Below are positions 33,614 through 43,673 of a stretch of 64,000 nt of DNA, piece by piece. The stretch comes from Celoporthe dispersa. Taxonomy: Eukaryota; Ascomycota; Sordariomycetes; Diaporthales; Cryphonectriaceae. Position numbers and translations under genes: made by a program. The DNA is taken from positions 2,728,001 to 2,792,000 of the forward strand of contig WAID01000004.1 in NCBI GenBank assembly GCA_016584495.1, in the 5' to 3' direction. A model generated the notes under the pieces. That model was not told where the DNA came from. It made no database searches and worked only from the letters and a program-made list of their open reading frames with translations. Every line of letters starts with the position of its first letter. Position 1 is the first letter of the stretch.

Positions 33614-34159
33614 ATGGGCCGACCAAAGCGTAACATCCTCGCCGCTGCAGAGGAGTCCACAACCCCTCCAGACGAGATGACCGAGGCCCAATCCGTGGCG
33701 CGCGTCGGCAAGCCGGAGGGCAACAACCTGTACACCTGCATCCTGCCCAACACCAAGACCGTCCTCGTCGAGCTGGCACAGCGGTTCCGCAACACCATAT
33801 GGATCAAGCGCGGCGGCTTCGTCCTGGTCGATCTGACCCCGAGCGACGAGCGCTCCAAGGCCAACAGCAGGGTTCAGGGCGAGATTGTCAATGTGGTCCG
33901 GGACGAAAAGGAGTGGCGAAAGATGCCGTACTGGTACGTGAGGGGAGAAATGGACCCGCCAGATCAAAGCTGTTATGCCCTTCCTGCCAGCGCAGCTCAT
34001 TTTCCGTGCCATTCCCGTACCGTTATCTGGTCGACATAGAGATGTCTAACGAGCGTCACCGAGAACAGGCCCAGAGAGTTCCCGAAGCACACTTATGACG
34101 ACGACGAGGACATGAATCCTCGCGGCCTGCCCCCAAGCGACTCTGAGGACGAGGTGTGA
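33614..34159 (+). CDS. eIF1A-like S1 domain protein (EIF1AD-like)
   Basis: Two exons (33614-33933 and 34069-34159) give 136 residues. A single OB/S1-like fold is seen: ARVGKPEGNNLYTCILPNTK, FRNTIWIKRGGFVLVDL and KANSRVQGEIVNVVRDEKEW. An acidic tail (YDDDEDMNPRGLPPSDSEDE) is encoded by exon 2. This is the layout of EIF1AD, a nuclear eIF1A-related protein implicated in late 40S pre-ribosome maturation, rather than the initiation factor eIF1A itself, because the basic N-terminus of the true factor is absent. It is convergent with ALG3; the stop codons are only 45 bp apart. Confidence 0.88.
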
Positions 34160-34204
34160 AGACGGGTAGATGGTATCGAGATTGGGAAATAATCGCTTGA
34201 AAAA

Positions 34205-35660
34205 TTACCGCGTCTTGACATCACTTCTCCCGGAGGTCTGCTGGGGCTCGCGGGCCGATGATGATGATGATGACCCATCGCCTGCCGTGCCAAACCAGAC
34301 CAACCCCACGGTGGCTGCCATGACCGCGACAACAGTGGCCGAGCTGACAGGCGTGCTCGGGAAGACGTTCCAGGCCCACTCCTGTACGGCCCACAGGATG
34401 TACTGCAGGACTGGTGCTGGCCGCTCCGCCAGAGCAGGTACGGCGTGGACCAGGCGAGATAGGCGTAGAACTGGTAGTGCAGGGACCGAGCAAAGAGGAG
34501 GCCGATCACGTTGGTGGTGAGGATAGTGGTTAGGACGTAGCTGGGGCTGAAGCTCCTGCACAGCGGCCCCCAGTCCTGACCCTGCCCTGGGCGGCCGAGC
34601 GTTGCCCGCAGGATGTCCGGGACCGTCTTCTTCGTAGGAGGTAGCCAGCGGGTGAAGATGAACGTCAGCAGGACGGAGGCGTGCAGCGCGAGCAGGGTGT
34701 ACGAGAACTGTGTGCTGAGGAACACGTCCTCGCCGACAAAGCGCCAGTTGACGGTCCACCTGAAGAAGAACTGACGGGAGAACTCGAAGGCGCGGGACAA
34801 GTAGGACCAGGGGAACTGGAGGAAGGGCACCGCTATGAGGGCCTGCAGCGCACCCATGGATCCCAAGGTGGCCACGGTCCCGACAACACCCTGGGTGAGG
34901 AAGATTAGGATGCCCACTGCAGGGAGGACCAGGAGCAGAGACATCTTGATGCCCACACCCCAGCTGTAGATGAGGCTCCCAGACAGCCAGGACCCATGCT
35001 GGAAGAGAAAGATGGAGACCCAGAGGAAGAATGTGGCGAGGCAGTCGTTGAAGCAGCGGAGCATAAAGATGCTGTGGAGACGCTTGGACAGGATGAGCAG
35101 GGGAAGGACATAGGGAGGAGCCTGGTGTCTGTGTGTCAGCCTCATCGTTTTCCCTTTCCCTCAGCTGCTCTTATGGAGTAGACAAGATTCAAATCTGACT
35201 GTTACACACCTTGGCTTTGAGGTAGCATGCCATGACCACACCCACTGTGACCAGGTAGAGGCCTGCAAACAGCTTCTGGGCCAGATAGATATCCTTTCCA
35301 TGGTCTGTCAGCTCGTACAGGACGCGATAGATCCACACATGAGCAGCTGGGTACACAAGGGGGCCAGTGCCGCCCTCAATCCTGGTGTAGTCCCTCTCGC
35401 CATCCTCAAACAGCTGGACCTGTTCCATGTAGGCCCTCCAGTCAATCTCTGTGTCTTTTGGAATTGTCACTACAGGCATTCATATTGTCAGATGCAACCA
35501 TGGCAGACTCACAAGGCACCTTCTTGATGATGACCACACAGAGAGCGGCGTCGAGGACCAGGAGGACAGCTGGTATAAGACGAGACAGGAAATGCCGTCC
35601 TGTTGCTATGTCTTGCGCAAGCCTGTAGGCCTGCACAGGGAGGCTGTCTCTGTCTGCCAT
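34205..35660 (-). CDS. ALG3: ALG3 dolichyl-P-Man mannosyltransferase (one-base frame break)
   Basis: An ER membrane enzyme that adds the first lumenal mannose (alpha-1,3) to the dolichol-linked Man5GlcNAc2 precursor of N-glycans. Exons are 35660-35513, 35469-35210 and 35121-34205. Family motifs are TEIDWRAYMEQVQLFEDGER, YTRIEGGTGPLVYPAAHVWI, KRLHSIFMLRCFNDC, SWGVGIKMSLLLVLPAVG, RQFFFRWTVNWRFVGEDVF and SLHYQFYAYLAWSTPYLLW. The conserved end LQYILWAVQEWAWNVFPST is in another frame. A single extra C at 34414-34415 (GG on the plus strand) restores GQHPVLQYILW and makes the 1325 nt exon sum 1326 (441 residues, normal for the family). A Ser run near the C-terminus is encoded by a trinucleotide repeat at 34258-34273. 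Confidence 0.9.
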
Positions 35661-36222
35661 TGTGGGTTTGTGCTGCTCCCTTGTCGAGTCGCCTGTCGTG
35701 TTTGGAGGCTTTGCTGAAGTGGTTGTTCGGAGATCCACCAAAGCGCAGGTGTTTGGAGCGACGTGTTTGGAAGCTACAGACACCCCTGCAGCGCTCCCCA
35801 TCCCCAGCGTGCTCAGTCAGGCCAGGGGCCCCTCTAGCCCACCTAGACAGACACGCGTCCCCCCTAATGAACCACGTCTCCAAAAGACAACAGCAGCAAG
35901 ACTGAGAAATAAAAATAAATTAAGAACAAAAAGGCATGTATTGAATCCTCTTGGCTTCTCTACAGGATGAAGTCTCTTTTTCTTTCCCTTTTTCTTTTAT
36001 TTTCCTTTTTTTACTCTCTCTTTTGTCACTCAAGATGCAGAACAGTTGAGAATGAAAGTCACATTTGACCAGCTACCTGATATTATGCTCATGACCAGCT
36101 CGCACCTTGATTGTCATTCCACCAAGAGCCACTGGTTAGACCTGGTATGGACATAAGAATTGAGAGGGGGGGGGGGAGAGAATATTCCGAGCTACTTGAT
36201 ATAGCAGTCCTGTATAGAAAGC
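35661..36222. other. Intergenic region, no gene seen
   Basis: About 0.56 kb between two minus-strand genes: ALG3 promoter and the 3' side of the D-amino-acid oxidase gene. It contains T-rich and G-run tracts (36163-36173). Confidence 0.5.
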
Positions 36223-37767
36223 CTATAGCCTTCCCTTCTCCTGCACTGCCGGGGCCGCCCTCCCTAGGATCTCACCCACCAGCTCCACCACCCTCTCAGC
36301 CGTCCCATACGAGCCCTGATACCCCCAGCCGGCATGCCCATAGTTATGCACCACCCAGGTGCCCCCGACAAGCTCCCTCTCCAGCCTCACGCCGCCCTCG
36401 CGGTACGGCCGCAGCCCGACCCCGTGGCGGATGATATCCAGGCCCTCGACGCCCTTCCCACCCGTGATGGACGGGAACTTGGCCGCGATGCGCTGCATGA
36501 TCCGGTTCGCGATGTTGGGGTCCGGGTTGGGATCCCAGTTCCCCTTGGCGTACGTCCCGCCCAGGACCGTGCCGCCGCCCGCCGCCCGCGTCATGGCGTA
36601 CACCACCTCGTCCGTCTCGCCCTCCCCCTCGCCCACGGTGCTCGACACGGCGTACATGGCCGGGCTGACGTTGCGCACCAGCACGATCTGGCCGCGCGCC
36701 GGCTGCATCGCCGTGTCCGCCACGCCGCCCAGCTTAAGGGCACCCAGCCCTGTCGCGTTGACGATGATCACGTCTCTTCCCTTGCCGCTGGCCGGTGCGG
36801 CCGTCTCGCTGTCCTGGTGCAGCGTCGCGGCCTCGGAGATGTGTGCCAGGGTGGCGCGCTTGAACACGACGCCGAGCTTGCGGCACTGGCCTGCGAGCCA
36901 GGGCAGGTACACGGCCGTGTTGATGCAGACGGAGCCGAACTCGTGCCCGTAGGCCATGCCGGGCGGGAGCTCGCTGTCTGCCAGCCTGCGGTAGTCTGGG
37001 AAGAAGGTGGCGTACCAGGGGTTCTCGCTGAAGAGGTCGTCTCCGAAGCCGGAGGACTTGTTGCTGGGCTATAGGAGACATGGTGAGCCTTTCTTTGTCT
37101 TTTTTATTCCTCGGGAGGGAACGACTTACGTCTAGATCCTTTGCGTTGCGATAAACGAGGGCCTCTGGAGATGATGGGGGTGTCTTGTCAGCGGTTGACA
37201 TTATTACCCTCCCACTCACTCTCACACACACACAAACACACACACACACTCTCTCTCTCTCTCACAAAGCATCATCATGTACATGTAGACTCACTCTGCA
37301 GATGGATACCAGCCTCAGGCACCTCCACCGCCAGCCTCCTCAGCTCTGGCCACGTCCTCCTCTCCCACCTGCTAGTCTCAGGTGCCGACATCCTAGTGGT
37401 GGTCTCTGCGTCAACAGATACCGTGCCGTAATGACAGTCTCCTCGAGGAAGACAAGAAGTAGAAAGAGAGAGACAGGAAAGGGACAGGCATCTTGGCTCA
37501 CGGTAGATAATTAGCCCCGGCCCACGGCGACGCATACTGGATATCGTAGTCGCCAGGCATGTGCTTCGCGAGCACGGTCACCACATTGTCCTTGTCCTTG
37601 GCCAGCAGGAGGGCTGAGGTGAGCCCTACGACTCCGGCACTGAAGATGGTGGTCCCCCAATCAGGTCAGCCATATTTGTCTTGGAAGTAGGAGGAGGGAG
37701 AAAAGAAGAAGAATAGTATGAAACAGCATGTAAGAGACACTTACCCGACCACTACGATACGAGGCAT
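36223..37767 (-). CDS. D-amino-acid oxidase
   Basis: An FAD flavoenzyme that oxidises neutral D-amino acids to 2-oxo acids with release of ammonia and H2O2, normally in peroxisomes. Five exons (37767-37745, 37639-37502, 37392-37295, 37164-37130 and 37068-36223) are all in phase and give 379 residues. The FAD-binding start MPRIVVVGAGVVGLTSALLL is assembled across intron 1. SPWAGANYLP and TWPELRRLAVEVPEAGIHLQ are family motifs. SSGFGDDLFSENPWYATFFP follows in exon 5, and the DAO signature is VVHNYGHAGWGYQGSYG. GVGLRPYREGGVRLER contains the conserved active-site region. The C-terminus EKGRL resembles, but does not exactly fit, the peroxisomal PTS1 consensus. Intron 3 carries a CA/CT microsatellite. 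Confidence 0.93.
37221..37265. repeat. CA/CT microsatellite in DAO intron
   Basis: A dinucleotide tract, mostly CA followed by CT, inside intron 3 of the D-amino-acid oxidase gene. Length variation between strains is likely and would alter intron size but not the protein. Confidence 0.85.
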
Positions 37768-38848
37768 TGCACAATAGGTAACTTGGCCTTGGGACAATAG
37801 AACCAAAGTATCGAGACGAAACCTGGTAGATCACAGGGCTAAGATATCCAACGAGGACTGGTGAGCTGTGGAGGAGATGAATCTAGGTATATTAACAAAA
37901 GTCCTCCAAAAGTGCTCACACGTATGCGTAAAGAACAGCCCGGGTTCTAGAAATATGACCACTCGCTCTCTCTATTGCCGGTAAAAGCAGCCCAGAGATA
38001 AAAATGACATGACTCTCTGTCCCGCTTTAGATGGAATGGTCAGAGGCAGAGAGAGACAAGAGGGGAGAGAGAGAGAGGGCGGGGAGCCACTTTACGTACC
38101 GGGCCAGATAAAGGGATAGGCAATGGGGGGGGGGGCTGCAGTGCACCGGCCAGCGGATAATGGCGGCAGCAGCCCAGACCAAGAGCGTCGTTGGCCCCGC
38201 CCCTCTCTCTCAAAACCTCGCCGCGCGATCGGAGCTGTGCCGGCGCCGGGATCTTTGGCACCGGCACGGACCCGTAGTTGTTGTAAAATTATACGAGTCA
38301 TCAAAACCTCGTGTCTTACAATCCCCTTCTGCTTATTGTACTAATACCTCCATGTTACCTGGTAACAAGATGGGCACATTAGCAAGACGGTCAGGCTGGA
38401 TTATGAATCATACGGGCCCTCGCGATTCCGAGCCGCCGAGCCGGTGAAAAAGCCGCTGAGAGGGGATGAGGAAGTAACTCTAACGAGGGGGAAGGCAGAC
38501 ATCAACTGACTGGTCGGCGCTGAAAACTGTATTGTGTTGGCGCGACAGGGCTTGCATACGCGATGCACAGTTGCCCGCCCACTCACATGCACACGGAGAC
38601 ATCAGTAGTCACGAATGCCGAGTTGCTGATGAGGGGGGCGGGGTTGTGATGAGCGAGGACGGGAGGTGCTGCATGTTACATCAGACAATGTCACATTTCG
38701 CTGTGTGCCAAGTATATATGTAGCCTGTAGCAGTAGCCATCTTTCCGGACGTCCATGCATATGAAATCCCAGGTGATGCACTAGCAACACAACAACAACC
38801 TTTCTCTGCCGCTCTCTTGTGCGTTACATCGCGCTGTAGCCTCCGAAC
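37768..38848. promoter_or_regulatory. Divergent promoter region
   Basis: About 1.1 kb between the D-amino-acid oxidase gene (minus) and the FAD monooxygenase gene (plus). No coding sequence was recognised. A G-run lies at 38126-38134. Confidence 0.45.
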
Positions 38849-40621
38849 ATGAGCCAGACCAAACCCCTAAGGATCCTCATCGTGGGAGGCGGAATCGGTG
38901 GGCTGTCTGCGTCCATCGCTCTCCGCCTCCAAGGCCACGAGGTCGAGGTATGCCTCCCGTGGTGGATCGAGACCAAATGAGCCCGTTCATGTCCATGAGG
39001 GCTCGGCCAGGCTGATCGCCGCTCGCTTAGGTCTTCGAGAAGTCAAAGCTGCACACCGAGCTCGGGAACGCAGTCTACTGCGCACCGAACTGCACAGCAG
39101 CGCTGAGCCACCTGGGCATTCACCCAGGAGAGGTTGGAGGCGTCCCCTACCGCGGCGTAGGTGTCTTTGCCTTTCCTGGAATCGAGGAGATTACCAACCA
39201 TAAGAGACCGTCGCGAGCGCTGATACATCCTGATATCGAATAAAAATAGGCCAAGTTCCTAGACACCGACTGCAACGTCTTGCGCATGGCGATCACGACT
39301 GATCAGAGCAGGGCGACATGGCCGGCGGTGCGTTGCACACATCCACTCCGGCGTCACGTCGCGCTTGCTGCTGCTGACAAGCACCCCCTCGTGGATAGGA
39401 ATGGTACATGGTCACGCGCGCCGACCTGCACGACAACCTCAAGCGTAGAGCCGTTTCCCTGGGCGTACAGATCCACACTGCCTCCCTCATCACAGGCGTC
39501 GACCCCGAGACCGCCACCATCACCTTTGCCGACGGCGACACCGCGGCTGGCGATCTCGTCGTGGGTGCAGACGGTGCCTACTCCGCCACCCGCGCGGGTG
39601 TCCTGGGCCGCGAGGTCCCGCTGTACGGGACGGGGCGCTGCTGCTATCGTTTCCTTATCCCGACGGCTGATCTGCTCGCTGACCCCGAGACGAGAGTCTT
39701 GGCGGACACGCCGGGTTGTTTCGTCGAGATCAGTGGAGAAGACGGCAAGAGGATCGTGTTGTATCCGTGCTCATCGGGGAAGGTGATGAATATCGCGGCC
39801 TTTGTGCCCAGAGATGAAGTCGGGGAGATCAGAAGAGGTAGGCCGTCGCCCTGCCCTTCATAGCCCCCCGTCTGTGTCCATGCGGTAGAGGATTTCTCGA
39901 GGGTGCTGACGATCGATTTGGGGTTTCACCTTCCTCCTAGGTCTGACCGGCTATGACCAGATGGCGAACAAGGCGCGGCTCAAGGGGCACTTCACCCAGT
40001 TCTGCGGGTCCATCCAGAAAATGCTTGATAAAATACCCGAGGACGGCGCCAGGCTGTGGGATCTCATGGACATGGAGCTTCAGCCCAGCGTCACCAGGCA
40101 AAAGGCCATCCTCATCGGGGACGCAGCGCGTCCTTTCCTGCCCTGTACGTCAATGTGCCTCAGTTCCGACCTCTTCTTCCCGTCTCGCACATCATACAGT
40201 ACCTAGAAACCTGACTGATGCGCCTGTATAGACATGGGCCAGGGCGCTGCACAGGCCATCGAGGACGGTTGCGCGCTGGGCGTCGTGATACCACTTGGCA
40301 CTACACCCGAGGAGATTCCTCAGCGCCTCGACCTGTGCCAGCGGGTGAGGATGGACAGGGCGGCCAAGATCATCGATTTCACGAGACATAGGGGGAGGAA
40401 GGCAGACGGGAGCCAGGGCCCGCTTCAGACTGGTGAGTGTTGTCGGGGTGTGAAAGTGGTCTGGGTTCCATCTGCGAGAATGTTGCTTGTGCTGATCCAC
40501 CATAAAACACGGGGCAGCGGAGGAGTTCGAGGCGGGCATGAGGTACTGCATCGACCATGACGCCTGGCGACATGCTGAGCAGCAGTTGAAGGCGTGGACG
40601 GATGAGGCACAGAAAGCGTGA
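38849..40621 (+). CDS. FAD-dependent monooxygenase (salicylate hydroxylase-like)
   Basis: Seven exons (38849-38947, 39031-39156, 39250-39327, 39399-39837, 39941-40144, 40232-40432 and 40518-40621) sum to 1251 nt, in frame, 416 residues. Class A flavoprotein monooxygenase motifs are complete: the GxGxxG fold LRILIVGGGIGGLSASIAL followed by VEVFEKSKLHTELGNAV, the arginine of WYMVTRADLHDNLKRRA, the DG motif DLVVGADGAYSATR, and the GD motif AILIGDAARPFLPYMGQGA. Such enzymes hydroxylate aromatic substrates such as salicylate using NAD(P)H and O2; the true substrate here is not evident. There is no signal peptide. The neighbouring flavoenzyme (DAO) is divergent and need not be functionally linked. 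Confidence 0.88.
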
Positions 40622-41113
40622 GTGTTGGCCACAGGTGGAAAGTGCAGGTCTGCTGAACCCTAACCCCACGCCGTGGGGCTGCTCCTGCCACCTGCCAGGC
40701 ACTAGAAGGTACCATGAAGTACGGAGTACCTCGGGCAATGCTGGGCATGATTATTTATCAGTGCCCCGCTGCGAAGCCGGCGCAGGACCCCGCGATGACA
40801 AAATCGAGAGGGAGCCTCGCGCGCGCGATTGAACAGGGGACAGGTGACCAGGGGACGAGGGGGATCAGGCTCTGGTTGCGACCCAGACAGAAAGCAACCC
40901 AGGATATAGTCGACAGAGCAGCAACTAAGCCGGCCTGAAGGAAAATGCATGCGACATGCAGCCGCCGAATGAGCATTTGCGCACCGTAGACCAGAGTATC
41001 AAGAACACCCTCGCATGGGCTAGAACGTATTGGAGCGGCTTTGGAGGTATGAATTATGTGTCTGCTGCAAGATATTTCCCGTGTCTTCTCTTTTCCCCGC
41101 GTCCATGCCCCTC
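40622..41113. other. Intergenic 3' region between convergent genes
   Basis: About 0.49 kb between the 3' ends of the monooxygenase (plus) and thioredoxin (minus) genes. No coding signal was recognised. Confidence 0.5.
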
Positions 41114-41811
41114 TTACTCGGCCTTCTCCTCCTCGCCCTCCTTGTTCTCCGGGTTGTGCTTCTCGATCAGGGCCTGGACCTTGGGGGGCACGGCGCTGAC
41201 AAACTCCTCGGCGGCGGTGGTGTTGCCGTCCTTGAAGACGTGGAAGGTGGGCATGGCCTTGACGTTGTGCTCAGCAGCCAGCTCGGGCAGCGCGTCGACG
41301 TCGATCTTGACAAAGTACACGCCCGTGTACTTGTTGGACCACCTGCAGGAAGGGGTATGCAAGCGTTAGAAGAGAGTCATGTAGACGCGGTCGCGCATGC
41401 GGGCTTAGAGAGAGAGAGGGGGGGGGGAGGGAGGGATGCAAATGTACGCACTCTGCTATCTTGGGGGCGATCATCTTGCAAGGGCCGCACCACGTTGCGA
41501 ACCAGTCGACAAACACGACCGGGTTCTTGGCGAGGATCTCCTTGAACTGGGAGGCACTGTAGAGAGAAGAAACAAAAAACAGGAGCGAGACAAAAAGTCA
41601 GCGAGGCCATTCGATTTCTTTCCCATCATCATCGTCACAACCAGTCGCATCGGACACGGGTCCGTCAAACTCACGTCTCGACGTTGTGGACAGTCATCTT
41701 GGACGGCGTGGAGTGGAAAGATCGCGCAAAGGTGAGTCTCGCAGAGGTGGGCAGGGGAAGGGCAGATCGGGTCGCTGTCTTGAGGACTTGTCTGGCGGCG
41801 GTGATGGACAT
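41114..41811 (-). CDS. Mitochondrial thioredoxin
   Basis: A small dithiol oxidoreductase. Three exons (41811-41675, 41556-41452 and 41342-41114) give 156 residues. The active site is VDWFATWCGPCKMIAPKIAE, the cis-proline motif is KAMPTFHVFKDG, and the fold continues through YFVKIDVDALPELAAEHNV. I chose the ATG at 41811 because it is in frame and adds about 38 residues rich in Arg, Ser, Ala and Thr with no acidic residues (MSITAARQVLKTATRS, then LTFARSFHSTPSK), a convincing mitochondrial presequence ending in a typical cleavage context. The internal Met (MTVHNVE) could also serve as a start for a cytosolic form. The tail is acidic (ENKEGEEEKAE). Confidence 0.92.
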
Positions 41812-43673
41812 TGATTGATCTGGGAGGCGTAGGCACAGGTTGGGAAACGGGAAGGGCGGGAGCAGGCAAGATATATAGTGTTGGTAGTGGTGGAGAACAT
41901 GGTCGAGTTTTAAATATCGCTGCGTGCTTTAGATAATTGCTATGGTAGGTTCTTGAACAACCCCCCCCCCCCCTTCTCCCCTCCTCCTTCTCTCTTTGGG
42001 GCGAGCCTGAATGACGCCCAGTCTAGCTCCCAAAAGTACGTAGTTCTTGTCACTACAGCAATGCTAGCTCAAGGCTCGGTTACAGAATGATTCGCCGCAG
42101 ATTTCAATGACTTATTTGCAGTGTTTCTCCGATTTTCTGTCCTCCATGAGGTAAGCAATGTCGAGGCATGGCGACATGGTTGATTTGTCACACAGAGGTA
42201 CTAATTTTTTTTTTTCCCTTTCCCTTGCATCTCTGTAATCGCTGGCCCTGGGCTCGGCGGGAACCAGCCCAACGGTTCCTCCCGACTGCACCTCCGACCG
42301 TCGCTCGCATCTAAGCAGCCACCCCGCCAGTTCGATCTCTTGTCGGAGACAGGGCTGTGTAAAGCTGAATAAAGCTCAAAAGAAGCAAGAAAAAAAGAAA
42401 AGATGAAGAATAATCATATACGCGCATACATATGCTCAGTAATCATTAGCAGGCAACAAAAAAAAAAAAAAAAAACTCGTGTCGCCTCAGCCCTGTCAGT
42501 TACGAAAGCTCATGTTTACGGCTGTAGATGCCACTGGCGATAACGAGCGACAAGATCGAGTCCAGGATCCACTGCATGCCTATCTTCAACGCTTTTTCAA
42601 CGCTTTCTCTCCTGCCTCAGGCTTGTGCTGATCCTCACAAGATAGGCCGGCATGTTTCAGAGATAACATCAGTTCCTCACTTCTTCATTCTGTAGCCCTA
42701 ATTGCTCACAAGAGGTCGTCTCGTTCTGCTCTCGGGCAGCATAGGACGACATGCACGTCTCTGCGTTCCTTTGATGCTCTCATGACAGACGGAACCCAAC
42801 GTGGATACATGTCAGTGTAGTGCCCTCAAAATTGTCCAAGACAGTCACGAGAACATCTAGACCGTCCAGTCGCTCTTCTTGAGACTCGAGTGGGCTCGTC
42901 ACATTATTCATCTATGGCCAAGATATTCCGGGTGGGTAGCGAGCATTCGAGCTGTAGATGGGTATCTGTGTATTTCGGTCCGCTTGCAGACCCCAAGCAG
43001 AAACCATTAACGTCTAGATGACATGCTCGTATATAAAGAAGGGGAAGCGAAGCTCGGCGCGCTCTTGTGGCGGCTGCTTCAAAACACCGCGTCCCGCCCA
43101 GATTTTCCATGTCCCCGATCCCATCATCTTCTCATGGAACAAAACAAGACGCACCAAGGGTATCCTGAATGTAAATGTGTGATGGAAAGAAACTAATGTA
43201 TCCGACCACGAAAATAAACTCAGCTGAGCCCTGCCCAAGTATAATTCATGTTCTCTCTTTAGCGCACCAGGTGCTGGGAACGGGTATTTGACCCTTCAAC
43301 AACCATAGACAGTACCAAAAGTGAAGGTAAAGGCCAGCAGAATAAGGTTCGAAGCAGACTGCTTCCTGAGATGCCCTGGTTGATTTTTTTTCGTTTTCAA
43401 TTTTTTTGGTCGATGTTTTAAGTGGTTCTGAAACTTAAGGAGAGGTTGAAAGAGCGAATAATGGTCGGTGGCTGAAGATTGTTGTAAGGAAATGTCGTCG
43501 AGACTGTCGTTGGTTGATAGTGTCAAGGAAATAGTAAAAAGAACGTAGTAGGCATCTCAGTCTGTCAGTCATACTTCGTTAGTTCCGCTTCTCTACAGGC
43601 CTTTACCTCTCATCCTCGGGTCCAAAAAAAGTCGTGACGGTTTGGCCAGCACCATTCTCGCATCTGCTGGTGT
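41812..43673. other. Gene-free interval
   Basis: About 1.9 kb. It contains a run of 13 C at 41961-41973, a T-run near 42207 and an A-run near 42459. No convincing coding or RNA gene was found on either strand. It holds the thioredoxin promoter at its left end and the 3' region of the next gene. Confidence 0.45.

Noticed and set aside
36223..40621. Possible metabolic cluster of DAO and FAD monooxygenase
   Set aside because: Two adjacent flavoenzymes with no backbone synthase or linked transporter or regulator; ordinary neighbours are more likely.
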